NCBI GenBank assembly: GCA_021817005.1
Contig: JAKAWJ010000010.1
Coordinates: 1-55,759, forward strand
Length of the DNA stretch: 55,759 bases
Direction of reading: 5' to 3'
Origin: an archaeon
Lineage (GTDB): Archaea; Thermoproteota; Thermoprotei_A; Marsarchaeales; Marsarchaeaceae
Position numbers and translations under genes: made by a program. Positions 1-8,183 of the stretch are shown here, piece after piece. Positions within the stretch are counted from its first letter, which is position 1; every line of letters starts with the position of its first letter. A model generated the notes under the pieces. That model was not told the origin of the DNA, searched no databases, and saw nothing but the letters and a program-made list of their open reading frames with translations.

Positions 1-1
1 A

Positions 2-622
2 GGATTCTTTGGGTATAACAGCTCCATAACCCCCCCAGCTTACAACGTGCAGTATGCGAAGCAGCTGCTATCGGAGGCGGGCTATCCCAACGGGGCGGGG
101 CTCCCTGCGATAAACTTTGTCTACCCGCAAAGCGACTACCTAGGGCTCGTAGCCGCCATCATTAAGCAGGACTTGGCACAGGTGGGTATCACGCTCAATC
201 CCCAAGAGGTCACCTTCGATACGTGGCTCAGCCTTTCGCTCGTGCCTGGCACGAACACCACGTCTCCGATTATCAACTATGGATCATGGACGTATATTCC
301 AGACTTTTCGGGATACGAATTCATAGTTGATGAACAGTTGGGGGCATTCTTCTTCCTTAACAACCAGACAATCAACAACTTGGTGACCGAGAGCAACTCG
401 CAGATCAACCCCACGCTTCGCGCGCAGGAGATATCTCAGGTGCAGCTTGATGTAAAGCAAAACGCAGCGGTGATATGGCTTGGACAGGCCGTGGACTTTT
501 ATGATACAGGAGGAGGATTCGGACCCACGGTGTGGAACAATTGCGTGGCAGGTCTCTGGTACAGCACTGCGTTCAATGGCGTGCCCTTCAATTCAGTATA
601 CTATGCCTGCAACCCGAGCTAA
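2..622 (+). CDS. Peptide ABC transporter substrate-binding protein (SBP family 5), C-terminal part
   Basis: The frame is open from base 2 to the stop at 620-622, so only about 206 C-terminal residues are inside the window. The segment AKQLLSEAGYPNG is the typical SBP family 5 (DppA/OppA) stretch in which the bound peptide mimic is followed by an amphipathic helix, and the end (TAFNGVPFNSVYY) matches the usual C-terminal lobe. The protein would capture oligopeptides outside the cell and deliver them to the permeases just downstream. Four dpp/opp-like genes follow on the same strand with short gaps, which supports one operon. The N-terminus, signal peptide and promoter lie outside the window. 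The ligand (dipeptide, oligopeptide, possibly oligosaccharide as in some archaeal members) cannot be told. Confidence 0.88.
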   Translation, partial: GFFGYNSSITPPAYNVQYAKQLLSEAGYPNGAGLPAINFVYPQSDYLGLVAAIIKQDLAQVGITLNPQEVTFDTWLSLSLVPGTNTTSPIINYGSWTYIPDFSGYEFIVDEQLGAFFFLNNQTINNLVTESNSQINPTLRAQEISQVQLDVKQNAAVIWLGQAVDFYDTGGGFGPTVWNNCVAGLWYSTAFNGVPFNSVYYACNPS

Positions 623-686
623 ATACTGAGCCGGTGAGGTAACAACGGGGTTCGTTGGGTTCATTCTCAGACGTCTGCTCCTGCTC

Positions 687-1655
687 GTGCCCACGCTCCT
701 CGGTGTTACGCTCATCACATTTCTGATTTCCCGCGTGATCGTTCCTGATCCAGCGAGGACTTGGGCGGGGTTCCGAGCGACACCCGCCGCCGTGGCGGCG
801 CTCGCGGCGAGGTATCATCTCAACGCCCCCCTCTACATACAGTATTTCTATTATATGGGAGGGCTGATTACCGGTCACTGGGGCGTGTCTCCAACATCCG
901 GCAGGCCGGTACTTTCGCAGATATCCCAGTACTTTCCTGCCACCGTGGAGCTTGCTATAGCTGCCATCGTTATCACAATAATCGTAGGAATACCACTTGG
1001 TGTCGTTTCGGCGCTGCATCACAACGGAAAGTACGACCACGGAATCAGATTCCTCTACCTGGCTGGCTTCAGCTCACCACCATTCTTTGTCGCGCTCGTG
1101 ATTATACTGGTTTTTGGCTATGTCCTGAACATTTTCCCTACGCAGGGTGAGCTTTCCAGCAACCTTGCACCTCCTGCCCACATAACGGGCATGTATATTG
1201 TTGACAGCCTTCTTACGGGGAACTGGACTGACTTTGTCAATTCTGTGTGGCATATTGTCATGCCGGCGACCGCTCTCGCGCTCACGGTGTTCGGAATCGT
1301 TACTCGAATAACCAGGTCATCAATGCTTGAGGTGTTCCAGAAGGACTTCGTGCGAGCCTCATACGCCAAGGGACTGGCCCAGCGTGCTGTGGTCTACAGA
1401 CACGCGTTGAGAAACGCACTTATTCCAACTACTACTGTTCTCGGTTTGCTCCTCGGAGCGTTACTTAGCGGTACGATTGTTGTCGAATCCATTTTTCTCT
1501 GGCCCGGCATCGGATATTTCGCTCTTCAATCGATCGAAAATCTGGATTTTCCTTCGATTATGGGAGTGACAGTGCTCTTTACCTTGAGCGTGGTCATAGC
1601 GAACCTCCTGGCTGATGTTCTATACGCAGTTCTTGACCCTCGGATAAAGATTTAG
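687..1655 (+). CDS. Oligopeptide ABC transporter permease, DppB/OppB type
   Basis: This is an inner permease subunit with six predicted membrane segments. The conserved start of the family (RRLLLLVPTLLGVTLITFL) and the C-terminal loop ending LADVLYAVLDPRIKI are both present, as is the EAA-like coupling loop (ARASYAKGL-like, here VRASYAKGLAQRAVVYRHAL). The first usual start codon is GTG 687, but this falls inside the first membrane helix. The homologous N-terminus (GFILRRLLLL) is encoded in frame from about 645, after the stop at 627-629, and contains no ATG, GTG or TTG. A GAGGT motif at 636-640 sits just before an ACG at 645, so a rare start codon or a base error is likely. The gene lies between the binding protein and the DppC-like permease. 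Confidence 0.9.
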   Translation: MPTLLGVTLITFLISRVIVPDPARTWAGFRATPAAVAALAARYHLNAPLYIQYFYYMGGLITGHWGVSPTSGRPVLSQISQYFPATVELAIAAIVITIIVGIPLGVVSALHHNGKYDHGIRFLYLAGFSSPPFFVALVIILVFGYVLNIFPTQGELSSNLAPPAHITGMYIVDSLLTGNWTDFVNSVWHIVMPATALALTVFGIVTRITRSSMLEVFQKDFVRASYAKGLAQRAVVYRHALRNALIPTTTVLGLLLGALLSGTIVVESIFLWPGIGYFALQSIENLDFPSIMGVTVLFTLSVVIANLLADVLYAVLDPRIKI

Positions 1656-1664
1656 GGATGGACT

Positions 1665-2558
1665 TTGGCAAGCACTCGTAAGTTTCAGCTGCCGTTCGAC
1701 AGGAACGAGGCCGCAATAACCTGGAGGGTTGTCAAATCCAGTCCCATGACCCTTGCTGGCGCCGTGATTGCAGTTGCCTTTGTTGCTTTGGCGATAGCCG
1801 ACGTTGTTACCAGGGATGCAATACTGCCTTACAACCCGTATGCGCTTACAACTCAGCTGCTACGCCCTCCCTCGCTTGCTCATCCTTTGGGCACAGACGA
1901 CCTGGGGAGAGATGTGCTTTCAAGAGTGCTCGCTGCCGCGCCGATTGATGCCGAAGTTGCCTTTTCAGTGGTCGGGGTCGCTATGGCACTCGGTCTGCTC
2001 ACTGGTGGTCTTGCTGGCTACAGAGGGGGGCTTACCGAAGAAGTGATCATGAGAGTCACAGATATCTTCCTTTCCTTTCCGGGGATTGTGCTAGCTCTGG
2101 CAATAGTGGCCGCGCTTGGACCGAGCACGCTCCACTCAATTTTCGCGTTGGTACCAGTGTGGTGGCCGACGTATACAAGGCTTGCAAGAGCGGAAACCCT
2201 GAGCGTCAAATCCCAGCAGTTTATTGATAGCTCACGAGCGGTGGGTCAACGACCCTCGTATATTATAGGCCATCACATATTCCCAAATATCTTTCCTACA
2301 CTCCTTGTATATGCTACACTTGATATCGGGAACGTGATACTCACCTACTCGATACTGAGCTTCATCGGCCTTGGTGCACAGGTGCCCACTCCTGAATGGG
2401 GGCTTTTGACTGTGCAGGGAGAGTCATACTTACGCAGTTACCCCTGGATTCCGATCGCGCCTGCGCTCGCGATACTCGTTGTCGCTGTGGGATTCAGTCT
2501 TCTGGGAGACGGACTGCGGGACGCACTGGACCCGAGGGTGAGAGGAACCTTTGGGTGA
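1665..2558 (+). CDS. Oligopeptide ABC transporter permease, DppC/OppC type
   Basis: This second permease subunit pairs with the DppB-like protein to form the membrane channel. Evidence: an N-terminal cytoplasmic stretch of about 25 residues, first membrane helix near residues 28-48, the family motif HPLGTDDLGRDVLSR around residues 70-85, an EAA loop (AVGQRPSYIIGHHIFPN) and the C-terminus LGDGLRDALDPRVRG. The length (297 residues) is normal. TTG 1665 is the first in-frame start after the upstream stop at 1653-1655. The stop overlaps the start of the next ATPase gene by 8 bases, which points to translational coupling. Confidence 0.92.
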   Translation: MASTRKFQLPFDRNEAAITWRVVKSSPMTLAGAVIAVAFVALAIADVVTRDAILPYNPYALTTQLLRPPSLAHPLGTDDLGRDVLSRVLAAAPIDAEVAFSVVGVAMALGLLTGGLAGYRGGLTEEVIMRVTDIFLSFPGIVLALAIVAALGPSTLHSIFALVPVWWPTYTRLARAETLSVKSQQFIDSSRAVGQRPSYIIGHHIFPNIFPTLLVYATLDIGNVILTYSILSFIGLGAQVPTPEWGLLTVQGESYLRSYPWIPIAPALAILVVAVGFSLLGDGLRDALDPRVRGTFG

Positions 2559-3672
2559 AGCGAAGACCCTTCCTGCGGCAGGCGGAGGGGAAGCGGTCGG
2601 ATTCGGAGACGCGGTTTTGACGATAAAGGGGCTGGTTGTCAAGTATAACACCTTCAGGGGAGAACTCACCGCTTTGGGAGGGGTGGACCTGAATGTCAGG
2701 CGTTCGCGGATAATTGCCATTGTGGGAGAGTCCGGTTGTGGTAAGAGCACGCTCGGTCTGAGCATAATCAGGTTGTTGCCGGTTCCCCCGGCAAGGGTAG
2801 CAGGCGGCGAAATCCATTTCGCAGGAAAGAATCTGGTAGAATTGCCTGAGAGCCAGATGACCCGGTTAAGAGGCACTGGTTTGTCAATGATATTTCAGGA
2901 ACCGCTCAGCTCTCTAGACCCGGTCTACACGGTGGGCGACCAGCTCGCTGAGACCATTCGCGTAAGGGACGAAAGGGTGGGCAAGCCAAGCTACGGGCCT
3001 TTCAGGGTAGCCCCGGCGCCAGAAGAGTCACACAGGACAGCCTCGAGATTACTGGGCGCAAGGCTTCCGAGACCGAGAGCCAGCAGAAAGTACCCGGATG
3101 AGGCAATCAAGGCTCTCAGGGAAGTCCAGATTAGCGACCCCGAGCTCGTCGCCGCAAAATATCCCCACGAGCTCAGCGGAGGCATGGCGCAGAGGGTGAT
3201 GATCGCGACGGCGCTTCTTGAAAAGCCATCCATTCTTATAGCGGACGAGCCAACCTCGGCGCTGGATGTCACGACCCAGGCACAGGTGCTGGAACTCATG
3301 CGTGAACTCCGAGATGAAATCGGGGCTTCCGTGCTTTTCATTACTCACGACCTTGCTGTTGCTGCGCAGATAGCGGACGAAGTAGTTGTGATGTATGCCG
3401 GAGAAATTGTCGAGCATGCTGAAGCCGGCCAACTTTTCTCAAATCCGATGCACCCCTATACCGAGGGTCTCCTTCAGTCGTTTCCGCGGAAATTCAAGGA
3501 TGAGGAGAAGCTAAAGGCCATTCCGGGCGACGTGCCGGACCTGAGGTTTCCTCCATCTGGTTGCAAATTCCACCCTAGGTGTACGTATGCGTTTGACAGG
3601 TGCAGGGTTGAGCTGCCCCTGGCAAAGGAAGTCTCTCCTGGGCACAGAGTTGCGTGCTTTCTCAGGCAGTAA
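2551..3672 (+). CDS. Oligopeptide ABC transporter ATP-binding protein, DppD/OppD type
   Basis: This ATPase drives peptide import. Walker A (GESGCGKST, residues 59-67), signature LSGGM near residue 208 and Walker B (ILIADEPTSALD) near 228 are intact. The C-terminal oligopeptide-transporter extension with its Cys motif (CKFHPRC, then CRVE and a final Cys) is present; in this family those cysteines can hold an Fe-S cluster. At 373 residues it is longer than usual because of an insertion rich in Pro, Arg and Ser between the Q-loop and the signature (about residues 130-190). TTG 2551 overlaps the permease stop by 8 bases. Confidence 0.92.
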   Translation: MGEAKTLPAAGGGEAVGFGDAVLTIKGLVVKYNTFRGELTALGGVDLNVRRSRIIAIVGESGCGKSTLGLSIIRLLPVPPARVAGGEIHFAGKNLVELPESQMTRLRGTGLSMIFQEPLSSLDPVYTVGDQLAETIRVRDERVGKPSYGPFRVAPAPEESHRTASRLLGARLPRPRASRKYPDEAIKALREVQISDPELVAAKYPHELSGGMAQRVMIATALLEKPSILIADEPTSALDVTTQAQVLELMRELRDEIGASVLFITHDLAVAAQIADEVVVMYAGEIVEHAEAGQLFSNPMHPYTEGLLQSFPRKFKDEEKLKAIPGDVPDLRFPPSGCKFHPRCTYAFDRCRVELPLAKEVSPGHRVACFLRQ

Positions 3673-3680
3673 GGTGCACT

Positions 3681-4694
3681 TTGGGCTTGATTCTCGAAAT
3701 CGACGGACTGCAGAAATACTACCCAGTCAGGTCGGGCGTTCTCGACTGGCTGCTTTCCAAGGAAAAGCTGTGGGTAAGAGCGGTGGACGGTGTTTCGCTC
3801 GCCATAGGCGAGAACGAGACGCTTGGACTGGTTGGAGAATCTGGTTCGGGGAAGACTACGCTCGGCAGGACTGTTGTGATGCTGGAACGACCAACGGGCG
3901 GCCGCGTGGTCTTTCAGGGGAAAGACCTTGCGAAACTTGGCCAAGAAGAACTGAGAAAGACACGCAGGCAAATGCAGATCGTGTTTCAAAACCCAACCTC
4001 TTCGCTAGACCCAAGGCAGCGGGTCAAGGATATACTGGCAGAGCCGCTCAAGGCGTTTGCAAGGGAAGAAGGGAGCGACCGAGAAGGATTCAGGGACAGG
4101 CTCTCGGAATCGCTGAGAGCAGTGGGCCTTCCCGAGAGCGCGCTGTCGAGGTTTCCGCACGAGTTCAGTGGCGGGCAGAGGCAGCGGATATCTATCGCGC
4201 GCGCGCTGATACTTGGCCCAGCGTTCCTAGTGCTTGATGAACCGACGTCTGCGCTTGACTCATCAATCCAGGTGCAGGTTCTCAATCTGTTGCGCCAGGT
4301 TCAAGAGGAGCGCAAGCTGAGCTACCTCTTTATCACGCACAACGTGAGTGTAGTCCGCTACATGGCCGACAGGGTGGCAGTGATGTATGCGGGTAAGATT
4401 GCCGAAGTCGGAAGAACGCGTGAGGTACTCACAAATCCAATGCACCCCTATACCATGGCTCTGATCTCCTCTGTACCTGAGCCCGATCCCAAGAAAAAAC
4501 GGGTAGGCAAAGCGCTCAGGGGGGAGGTTCCGAGCTCCATATCTCCACCCAAGGGCTGCAGATTCAGCCCCCGGTGCCCCTACGCCAAGGATGTCTGCTT
4601 TCGGGACGAGCCGCAACTCAGGTCTGTGGAGCCGGGCCGATGGGTGTCATGCCATTTTGCTCCCGGTATAAGCGCACCCACCTCCAAGAACTAG
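3681..4694 (+). CDS. Oligopeptide ABC transporter ATP-binding protein, DppF/OppF type
   Basis: This is the second ATPase of the importer. Walker A is GESGSGKTT, signature FSGGQRQR, Walker B FLVLDEPTSALD, and the C-terminal Cys motif (CRFSPRCPYAKDVC) is complete. I prefer TTG 3681 (GLILEIDGLQKYYP) because an AAGGTG sequence at 3671-3676, which overlaps the upstream stop, lies a few bases before it; GTG 3654 in the same frame would overlap the previous gene by 19 bases. The stop at 4692-4694 ends the five-gene transporter block. About 180 bases follow before the C45 family gene. Confidence 0.92.
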   Translation: MGLILEIDGLQKYYPVRSGVLDWLLSKEKLWVRAVDGVSLAIGENETLGLVGESGSGKTTLGRTVVMLERPTGGRVVFQGKDLAKLGQEELRKTRRQMQIVFQNPTSSLDPRQRVKDILAEPLKAFAREEGSDREGFRDRLSESLRAVGLPESALSRFPHEFSGGQRQRISIARALILGPAFLVLDEPTSALDSSIQVQVLNLLRQVQEERKLSYLFITHNVSVVRYMADRVAVMYAGKIAEVGRTREVLTNPMHPYTMALISSVPEPDPKKKRVGKALRGEVPSSISPPKGCRFSPRCPYAKDVCFRDEPQLRSVEPGRWVSCHFAPGISAPTSKN

Positions 4695-4841
4695 GGTGGG
4701 TTACTGAACAACTTGCGCGAACCGGTTGCGCTCTTAACTGCTTGCATGCATTGATGGAATTCGAGTGTGTCGCTTGAGGCGGGTGGGCCGAGCGTCCCAG
4801 AAGGGTGGGCTCCATAAAGCGCATGCGCGTCTGAACAATTG

Positions 4842-4848
4842 TTATAAG
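4842..4848 (+). promoter_or_regulatory. TATA-like box for the C45 family gene
   Basis: TTATAAG lies 25-31 bases before the TTG start at 4873, the spacing expected of an archaeal promoter with a very short leader. It suggests that the acyltransferase-like gene can be transcribed separately from the transporter operon. Confidence 0.5.
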
Positions 4849-4872
4849 ACGCGACCGCGGAAGGAACGCACC

Positions 4873-5955
4873 TTGACTCAAAAACTGAAGGCACCGAGTT
4901 ACCATGTTCTGGAGATCCGTGGAAGTGCTTACGACCGGGGGTTCATGTACGGTGAACATAATAGGGCGCTTATGCGGCGGCTTATTGATTCTCACTATAA
5001 TTACTACGCAAAGTATCTCAAAACCGAAAAAGGTGAAGTGCTGCGTGACGCGTCAAAGTTCGCCGGGCCCATCAGAGAGTTCTCGGAAACCGTGTTTGAT
5101 GAGCTGCGGGGCGAAGCTGACGGCGCTGGCATAGAGCTGGACGAGGTGCTTGCGATTGCCGCGTTTAACGAAGTGTTTTATCCCAGACTGGCGAAGGCTT
5201 GCACATCGTTCGCGGTCAGGGGAGGCGCCACGGCTGACGGACTTACGTATGTCGGGCAGAATAACGACGAGGGGATTGACCCTTGGCTCGACGGCGAATG
5301 CACCACGCTCACCAGGTACAGGCAGACTGATGCACCTGACGCGCTGATTTACTCCTACGCGGGTGCCCCCGCTATGATGGGCATAAATTCGTCCGGATTG
5401 GCAGTGTGCATCAACGCGCTTGGATATGATGCCCCCACGCTGGGGGTGCCGATGCTCTGCGTGGTCAGGGAAGTGATGAACAGGGCGAGCGTCGAGGATG
5501 CGGTCGACGTGATTGGCCACGCAAACAAGGCGTTTGCGCTCAACTTTATGATTGGAAGCCCGAAATCGATTGCCGATGTCGAAGCCAACCCTGCAAAGAC
5601 GCAGGTAATGCGTTCAGATGACGCGCTCTATCACGCCAACCATTACCTGTGCGCTGTCAAGGGATTTAATGAAGGGAAGAGTGAAGAATATGCAACGAAC
5701 AGCAAGTTCAGATGCGCGAGGATGGGAAGTCTGATAGATGAACACAAGAGAGAACTATCGCTCAATCTACTTGAGGGATTCCTCAGGGATCACGAGAATC
5801 GACCGAACACAATCTGTGCCCACGTGAACCGTGCAAAACCGGAGGGGCACTGGAGCCGCACGCTTGACGGCATGATTTACGTGCCAGAGAAGCGGGAGGC
5901 CTGGATTGCGAAGGGCAATCCCTGCGAAACCGAATTCGTGAGGTATACCGTATAG
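4873..5955 (+). CDS. C45-family Ntn hydrolase (acyl-CoA:6-aminopenicillanate acyltransferase-like)
   Basis: The protein (360 residues) has the C45/AAT architecture: an N-terminal helical pro-segment with the motif GSAYDRGFMYGE, then KACTSFAVRGGATADG, where Cys at about residue 110 would be the N-terminal nucleophile after autocatalytic cleavage, followed by TYVGQNNDE. Family members hydrolyse or transfer acyl groups on amide bonds of small peptides or amino acids. TTG 4873 is chosen because AAGGA lies at 4861-4865 and a TATA box at 4842; the longer frame from 4765 has no family similarity. Its place directly after a peptide importer suggests action on imported N-acyl peptides; that is inference. 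No signal peptide is seen, so it is probably cytoplasmic. Confidence 0.82.
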   Translation: MTQKLKAPSYHVLEIRGSAYDRGFMYGEHNRALMRRLIDSHYNYYAKYLKTEKGEVLRDASKFAGPIREFSETVFDELRGEADGAGIELDEVLAIAAFNEVFYPRLAKACTSFAVRGGATADGLTYVGQNNDEGIDPWLDGECTTLTRYRQTDAPDALIYSYAGAPAMMGINSSGLAVCINALGYDAPTLGVPMLCVVREVMNRASVEDAVDVIGHANKAFALNFMIGSPKSIADVEANPAKTQVMRSDDALYHANHYLCAVKGFNEGKSEEYATNSKFRCARMGSLIDEHKRELSLNLLEGFLRDHENRPNTICAHVNRAKPEGHWSRTLDGMIYVPEKREAWIAKGNPCETEFVRYTV

Positions 5956-6023
5956 CAGGGTTGGTTCTTCCGCTCCAAAGTGAGGAACAGCTGGGCTTTC
6001 CTCAGGCGCCTGCGAGACGTAAG

Positions 6024-6032
6024 TATATATAC
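6024..6032 (+). promoter_or_regulatory. TATA-like box for the small Cys protein
   Basis: TATATATAC is centred about 34 bases before ATG 6062 in an otherwise unremarkable 100-base gap. It supports a short-leader transcript for the following small gene. Confidence 0.5.
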
Positions 6033-6061
6033 TCTGTTGCAAATGTCTTCGACACTCAAGG

Positions 6062-6298
6062 ATGGAAAGCACTGGTCCCCTCGATAGAAGCTCTCAGAAG
6101 CGATTGCCTCGGCTTGAACACTACAATATTTATGAAAATGTAGTGAGGATACTCGACCGCAAACTCGGTAGGATTGCCGACGTTGACTACCGCCACGGGG
6201 AGATGTTTTGCGAAGTCTGTGAAAGTTCGGAATGCCCGCACACGGGCTACGCTTGGAGCATCTACGAACGGTACTCGTCTGAGCGAAGGGCCGTCTGA
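6062..6298 (+). CDS. Small conserved-looking protein with a Cys cluster
   Basis: This 78-residue protein of unknown function has an N-terminal helical half (NVVRILDRKLGRIADVDYRH) followed by a possible metal site, FCEVCESSECPH, that is Cys-x2-Cys-x4-Cys-x-His. The sequence is strongly protein-like, and a TATA box precedes the ATG. Its last 37 bases overlap the 3' end of the convergent HTH regulator gene. A zinc-binding or redox role is possible but not shown. No known family is recognised with confidence. Confidence 0.65.
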   Translation: MESTGPLDRSSQKRLPRLEHYNIYENVVRILDRKLGRIADVDYRHGEMFCEVCESSECPHTGYAWSIYERYSSERRAV

Positions 6299-6738
6299 AC
6301 GGGGTTTCCTTGGATTTTCAATGATTTTGTCCACTCGGTGACGACGCAGCTACCCGGATTCCTTGACTTGCACACGGGGCAGGCGGCATCTTCTTCCAGC
6401 ACTTTAGATGTTGCGGGCTTCCAAAGTTCATCGAGCATGAGGAGGCTCATGCAGGCGTCAGATATCATGAGTGTAAGCGAGAGCTCGTCAGCTCCATCGA
6501 TTACGGCAGAGGCTATTTTCTCGGTTAGTGTATCTGCTCCGCCCTGCAGAACTAGATTCCGGTACATCGCCCTGCAGCCCACCATGTAGTTGCTTACGCA
6601 CTGCTGGGTGAGACCCAGCCTGCGAGCAGCTTGCGATTGGGTATACTTCTTTTCCTTTACCAGTTTTTCCGCAACAGCGGCTCGTATCGCAGGGCAGATT
6701 GTATCAGCGGCTATCTCAAACGGTGTAAGCACGGTCAC
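6262..6738 (-). CDS. HTH transcriptional regulator, COG2522-like, Cys-rich
   Basis: This 158-residue regulator has the typical archaeal layout: TPFEIAADTICPAIRAAVAE leads into a helix-turn-helix (TQSQAARRLGLTQQCVSNYM, residues about 38-57). The rest is helical and ends with a CPVC motif and another Cys (CPVCKSRNPGSC). There are about seven cysteines in all, some next to the recognition helix (QQCVS, VGC), which would suit a redox or sulfide sensor; that is inference. The start overlaps the end of the cysteine-synthase-like gene by 23 bases on the same strand, so the two are almost certainly co-transcribed, and the regulator may control sulfur genes here. Confidence 0.82.
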   Translation of the reverse strand: MTVLTPFEIAADTICPAIRAAVAEKLVKEKKYTQSQAARRLGLTQQCVSNYMVGCRAMYRNLVLQGGADTLTEKIASAVIDGADELSLTLMISDACMSLLMLDELWKPATSKVLEEDAACPVCKSRNPGSCVVTEWTKSLKIQGNPVQTALRSDEYRS

Positions 6739-7696
6739 GCCTCTGCGCTAGCAGTCTGTCCAGTTCGGATTCGCCAAAGATACCTAGCTCCCTGTAAAGC
6801 TCTTTGTATTTCGAGCCATCATCCCCGAATACCACGGTTACCACTCCACTCTTGAGCGACAACTGCCTAAGTCCTGCAAGAACGGCTCCAGATGACGGTC
6901 CTACCAAGATATCGGTTGAGCGAGCGAGCCGTGCGACTTCTGCGAACGAATCCCTGTCGGATACAGTGAGCCATTCATCGATTACACTCGCACGTCGCTT
7001 CAAGAGCGCAGGCATTGCCGAAACTTCCAGGTTCCTCAGACCCTGGATTCTGTGTCGCTTTTCTGGCTGGACGGCTATTATGCGGGCATTTTCTTTCCTT
7101 TCCTTGATGTAACTCCCGACCCCGGTAAGTGTACCGCCAGTTCCAACACCTGCAACGAAGTGAGTTATTCTGCCTCCGGTCTGTGACCATATTTCTGGCG
7201 CCGTGGTGGAATAATGCGACATAAAATTAGCGTCGTTTTCATACTGGTTTGGCATGTGGTAGCGCTCCGGCTGGCTCGTTACAAGCGAATTTGCGAGAGA
7301 TATGGCCTGGTCTGCCCCCGGACCCACTCTTGGGCAGAGGTCATCCGGGGTTTCCAGGAGTTCCGCCCCCAGAGACCTGATTATTTCCTTCGTTCTGGGG
7401 CTGGCTGCCTCTGGAACGATAATCGAGACCTTCATCCCAAGCCTTTTTCCGAGCCCTGCGAGGGCAATGCCTGTATTTCCAGATGAGGGTTCAACAATAA
7501 CCTTCTGAGTTCCGCTGGTCCTTTGCTGCTCGAGCGCCTCGCGGAGGAGCCAGAGTGCAGGGCGATCCTTCAGGGATCCGAATGGGTTCAAGAATTCAAG
7601 TTTCGCGAAAACCTCAAGTTTCTCCGTGGAATAATCGGCCAGTTTGACAACCGGTGTGTTTCCAACCTCGACCGGTGGACGGAGTTCGACTGTCAT
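6716..7696 (-). CDS. PLP-dependent cysteine synthase family protein (CysK/CysM-like)
   Basis: This is a fold-type II PLP enzyme. Lys43 in NPFGSLKDRPA is the expected Schiff-base lysine, SSGNTGIA binds the substrate carboxylate, and GVGTGGTLTG binds the PLP phosphate. At 326 residues it has the normal length. Family reactions are O-acetylserine or O-phosphoserine plus sulfide to cysteine; cystathionine synthase-like activity is also possible. ATG 7696 lies 26 bases from the centre of a palindromic TATA element, so the mRNA is probably leaderless. It is co-transcribed with a Cys-rich regulator and divergent from DsrE-like and TusA-like genes, which supports a role in sulfur assimilation. Confidence 0.88.
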   Translation of the reverse strand: MTVELRPPVEVGNTPVVKLADYSTEKLEVFAKLEFLNPFGSLKDRPALWLLREALEQQRTSGTQKVIVEPSSGNTGIALAGLGKRLGMKVSIIVPEAASPRTKEIIRSLGAELLETPDDLCPRVGPGADQAISLANSLVTSQPERYHMPNQYENDANFMSHYSTTAPEIWSQTGGRITHFVAGVGTGGTLTGVGSYIKERKENARIIAVQPEKRHRIQGLRNLEVSAMPALLKRRASVIDEWLTVSDRDSFAEVARLARSTDILVGPSSGAVLAGLRQLSLKSGVVTVVFGDDGSKYKELYRELGIFGESELDRLLAQRRDRAYTV

Positions 7697-7715
7697 AAAC
7701 CCATTACAACGGCGT

Positions 7716-7729
7716 TGTATTTAAATACA
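7716..7729. promoter_or_regulatory. Palindromic TATA element shared by divergent sulfur genes
   Basis: TGTATTTAAATACA is a perfect 14-base palindrome. Its centre lies about 26 bases from the ATG of the cysteine-synthase-like gene on the minus strand and about 35 bases from the TTG of the DsrE-like gene on the plus strand. One element could therefore serve as TATA box in both directions, and as an operator for a dimeric regulator. Confidence 0.6.
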
Positions 7730-7757
7730 GCAGATTCGGTAGTGCTCTGGAAGTCTA

Positions 7758-8183
7758 TTGTCGATCACCGGGCCGCATGAAATTGAGAGAGCTGCCTCAG
7801 AGCCCCAGGAAATGCACATAGTGCTTGTGACGAAAGAGCCCGAGAGGGCTTATCCAGCCATGACACTGGCCCTGGGTGGGGTGGCTATGGGCCGCAAGGT
7901 GTCCGTTTATGCGACCATGTCCGGCTTGGAAGCTGTCAAGAAGCACGCTAGGCCGGAGGATGGGATCACGATGCCCGGCATGCCACCGCTTGAAAAGTTT
8001 GTAAAGGACGCGATTGCATCTGGCGTCTATGTCTGCGCCTGCGCGCCGAGCGCCGATCTGCTTGCTAGCATGGGGATCACTGAGTCGAACGTAATTGAAG
8101 GAGTGAAGCTAGAAGATGTCATAGGCTTCCTTAAGAATGCCTTGCCCGCGGCCCAGAATGGAGGTGTAGTTCTGTTTGTCTGA
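7758..8183 (+). CDS. DsrE/DsrF-like sulfur relay family protein
   Basis: The 141-residue protein has the DsrE fold pattern: MHIVLVTKEPERAYPAMTLALG, then a GRKVSVYAT strand, and Cys93 and Cys95 in VYVCACAPSADLL where sulfur carriers of the family have their reactive cysteine. Such proteins pass persulfide sulfur to partners such as TusA. TTG 7758 sits about 35 bases after the centre of the shared TATA palindrome; ATG 7813, which begins at the conserved strand, is the alternative. The stop overlaps the TusA-like gene by 8 bases, indicating coupling. Confidence 0.8.
   Translation: MSITGPHEIERAASEPQEMHIVLVTKEPERAYPAMTLALGGVAMGRKVSVYATMSGLEAVKKHARPEDGITMPGMPPLEKFVKDAIASGVYVCACAPSADLLASMGITESNVIEGVKLEDVIGFLKNALPAAQNGGVVLFV

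Noticed and set aside
588-1040. 150-codon minus-strand frame opposite the DppB-like gene
   Set aside because: It is antisense to a clear permease, its sequence is Arg/Cys/Gly-rich without fold pattern, and no promoter supports it.
2430-2876. Minus-strand frame opposite the permease/ATPase junction
   Set aside because: It is a mirror of the two well-supported transporter genes.
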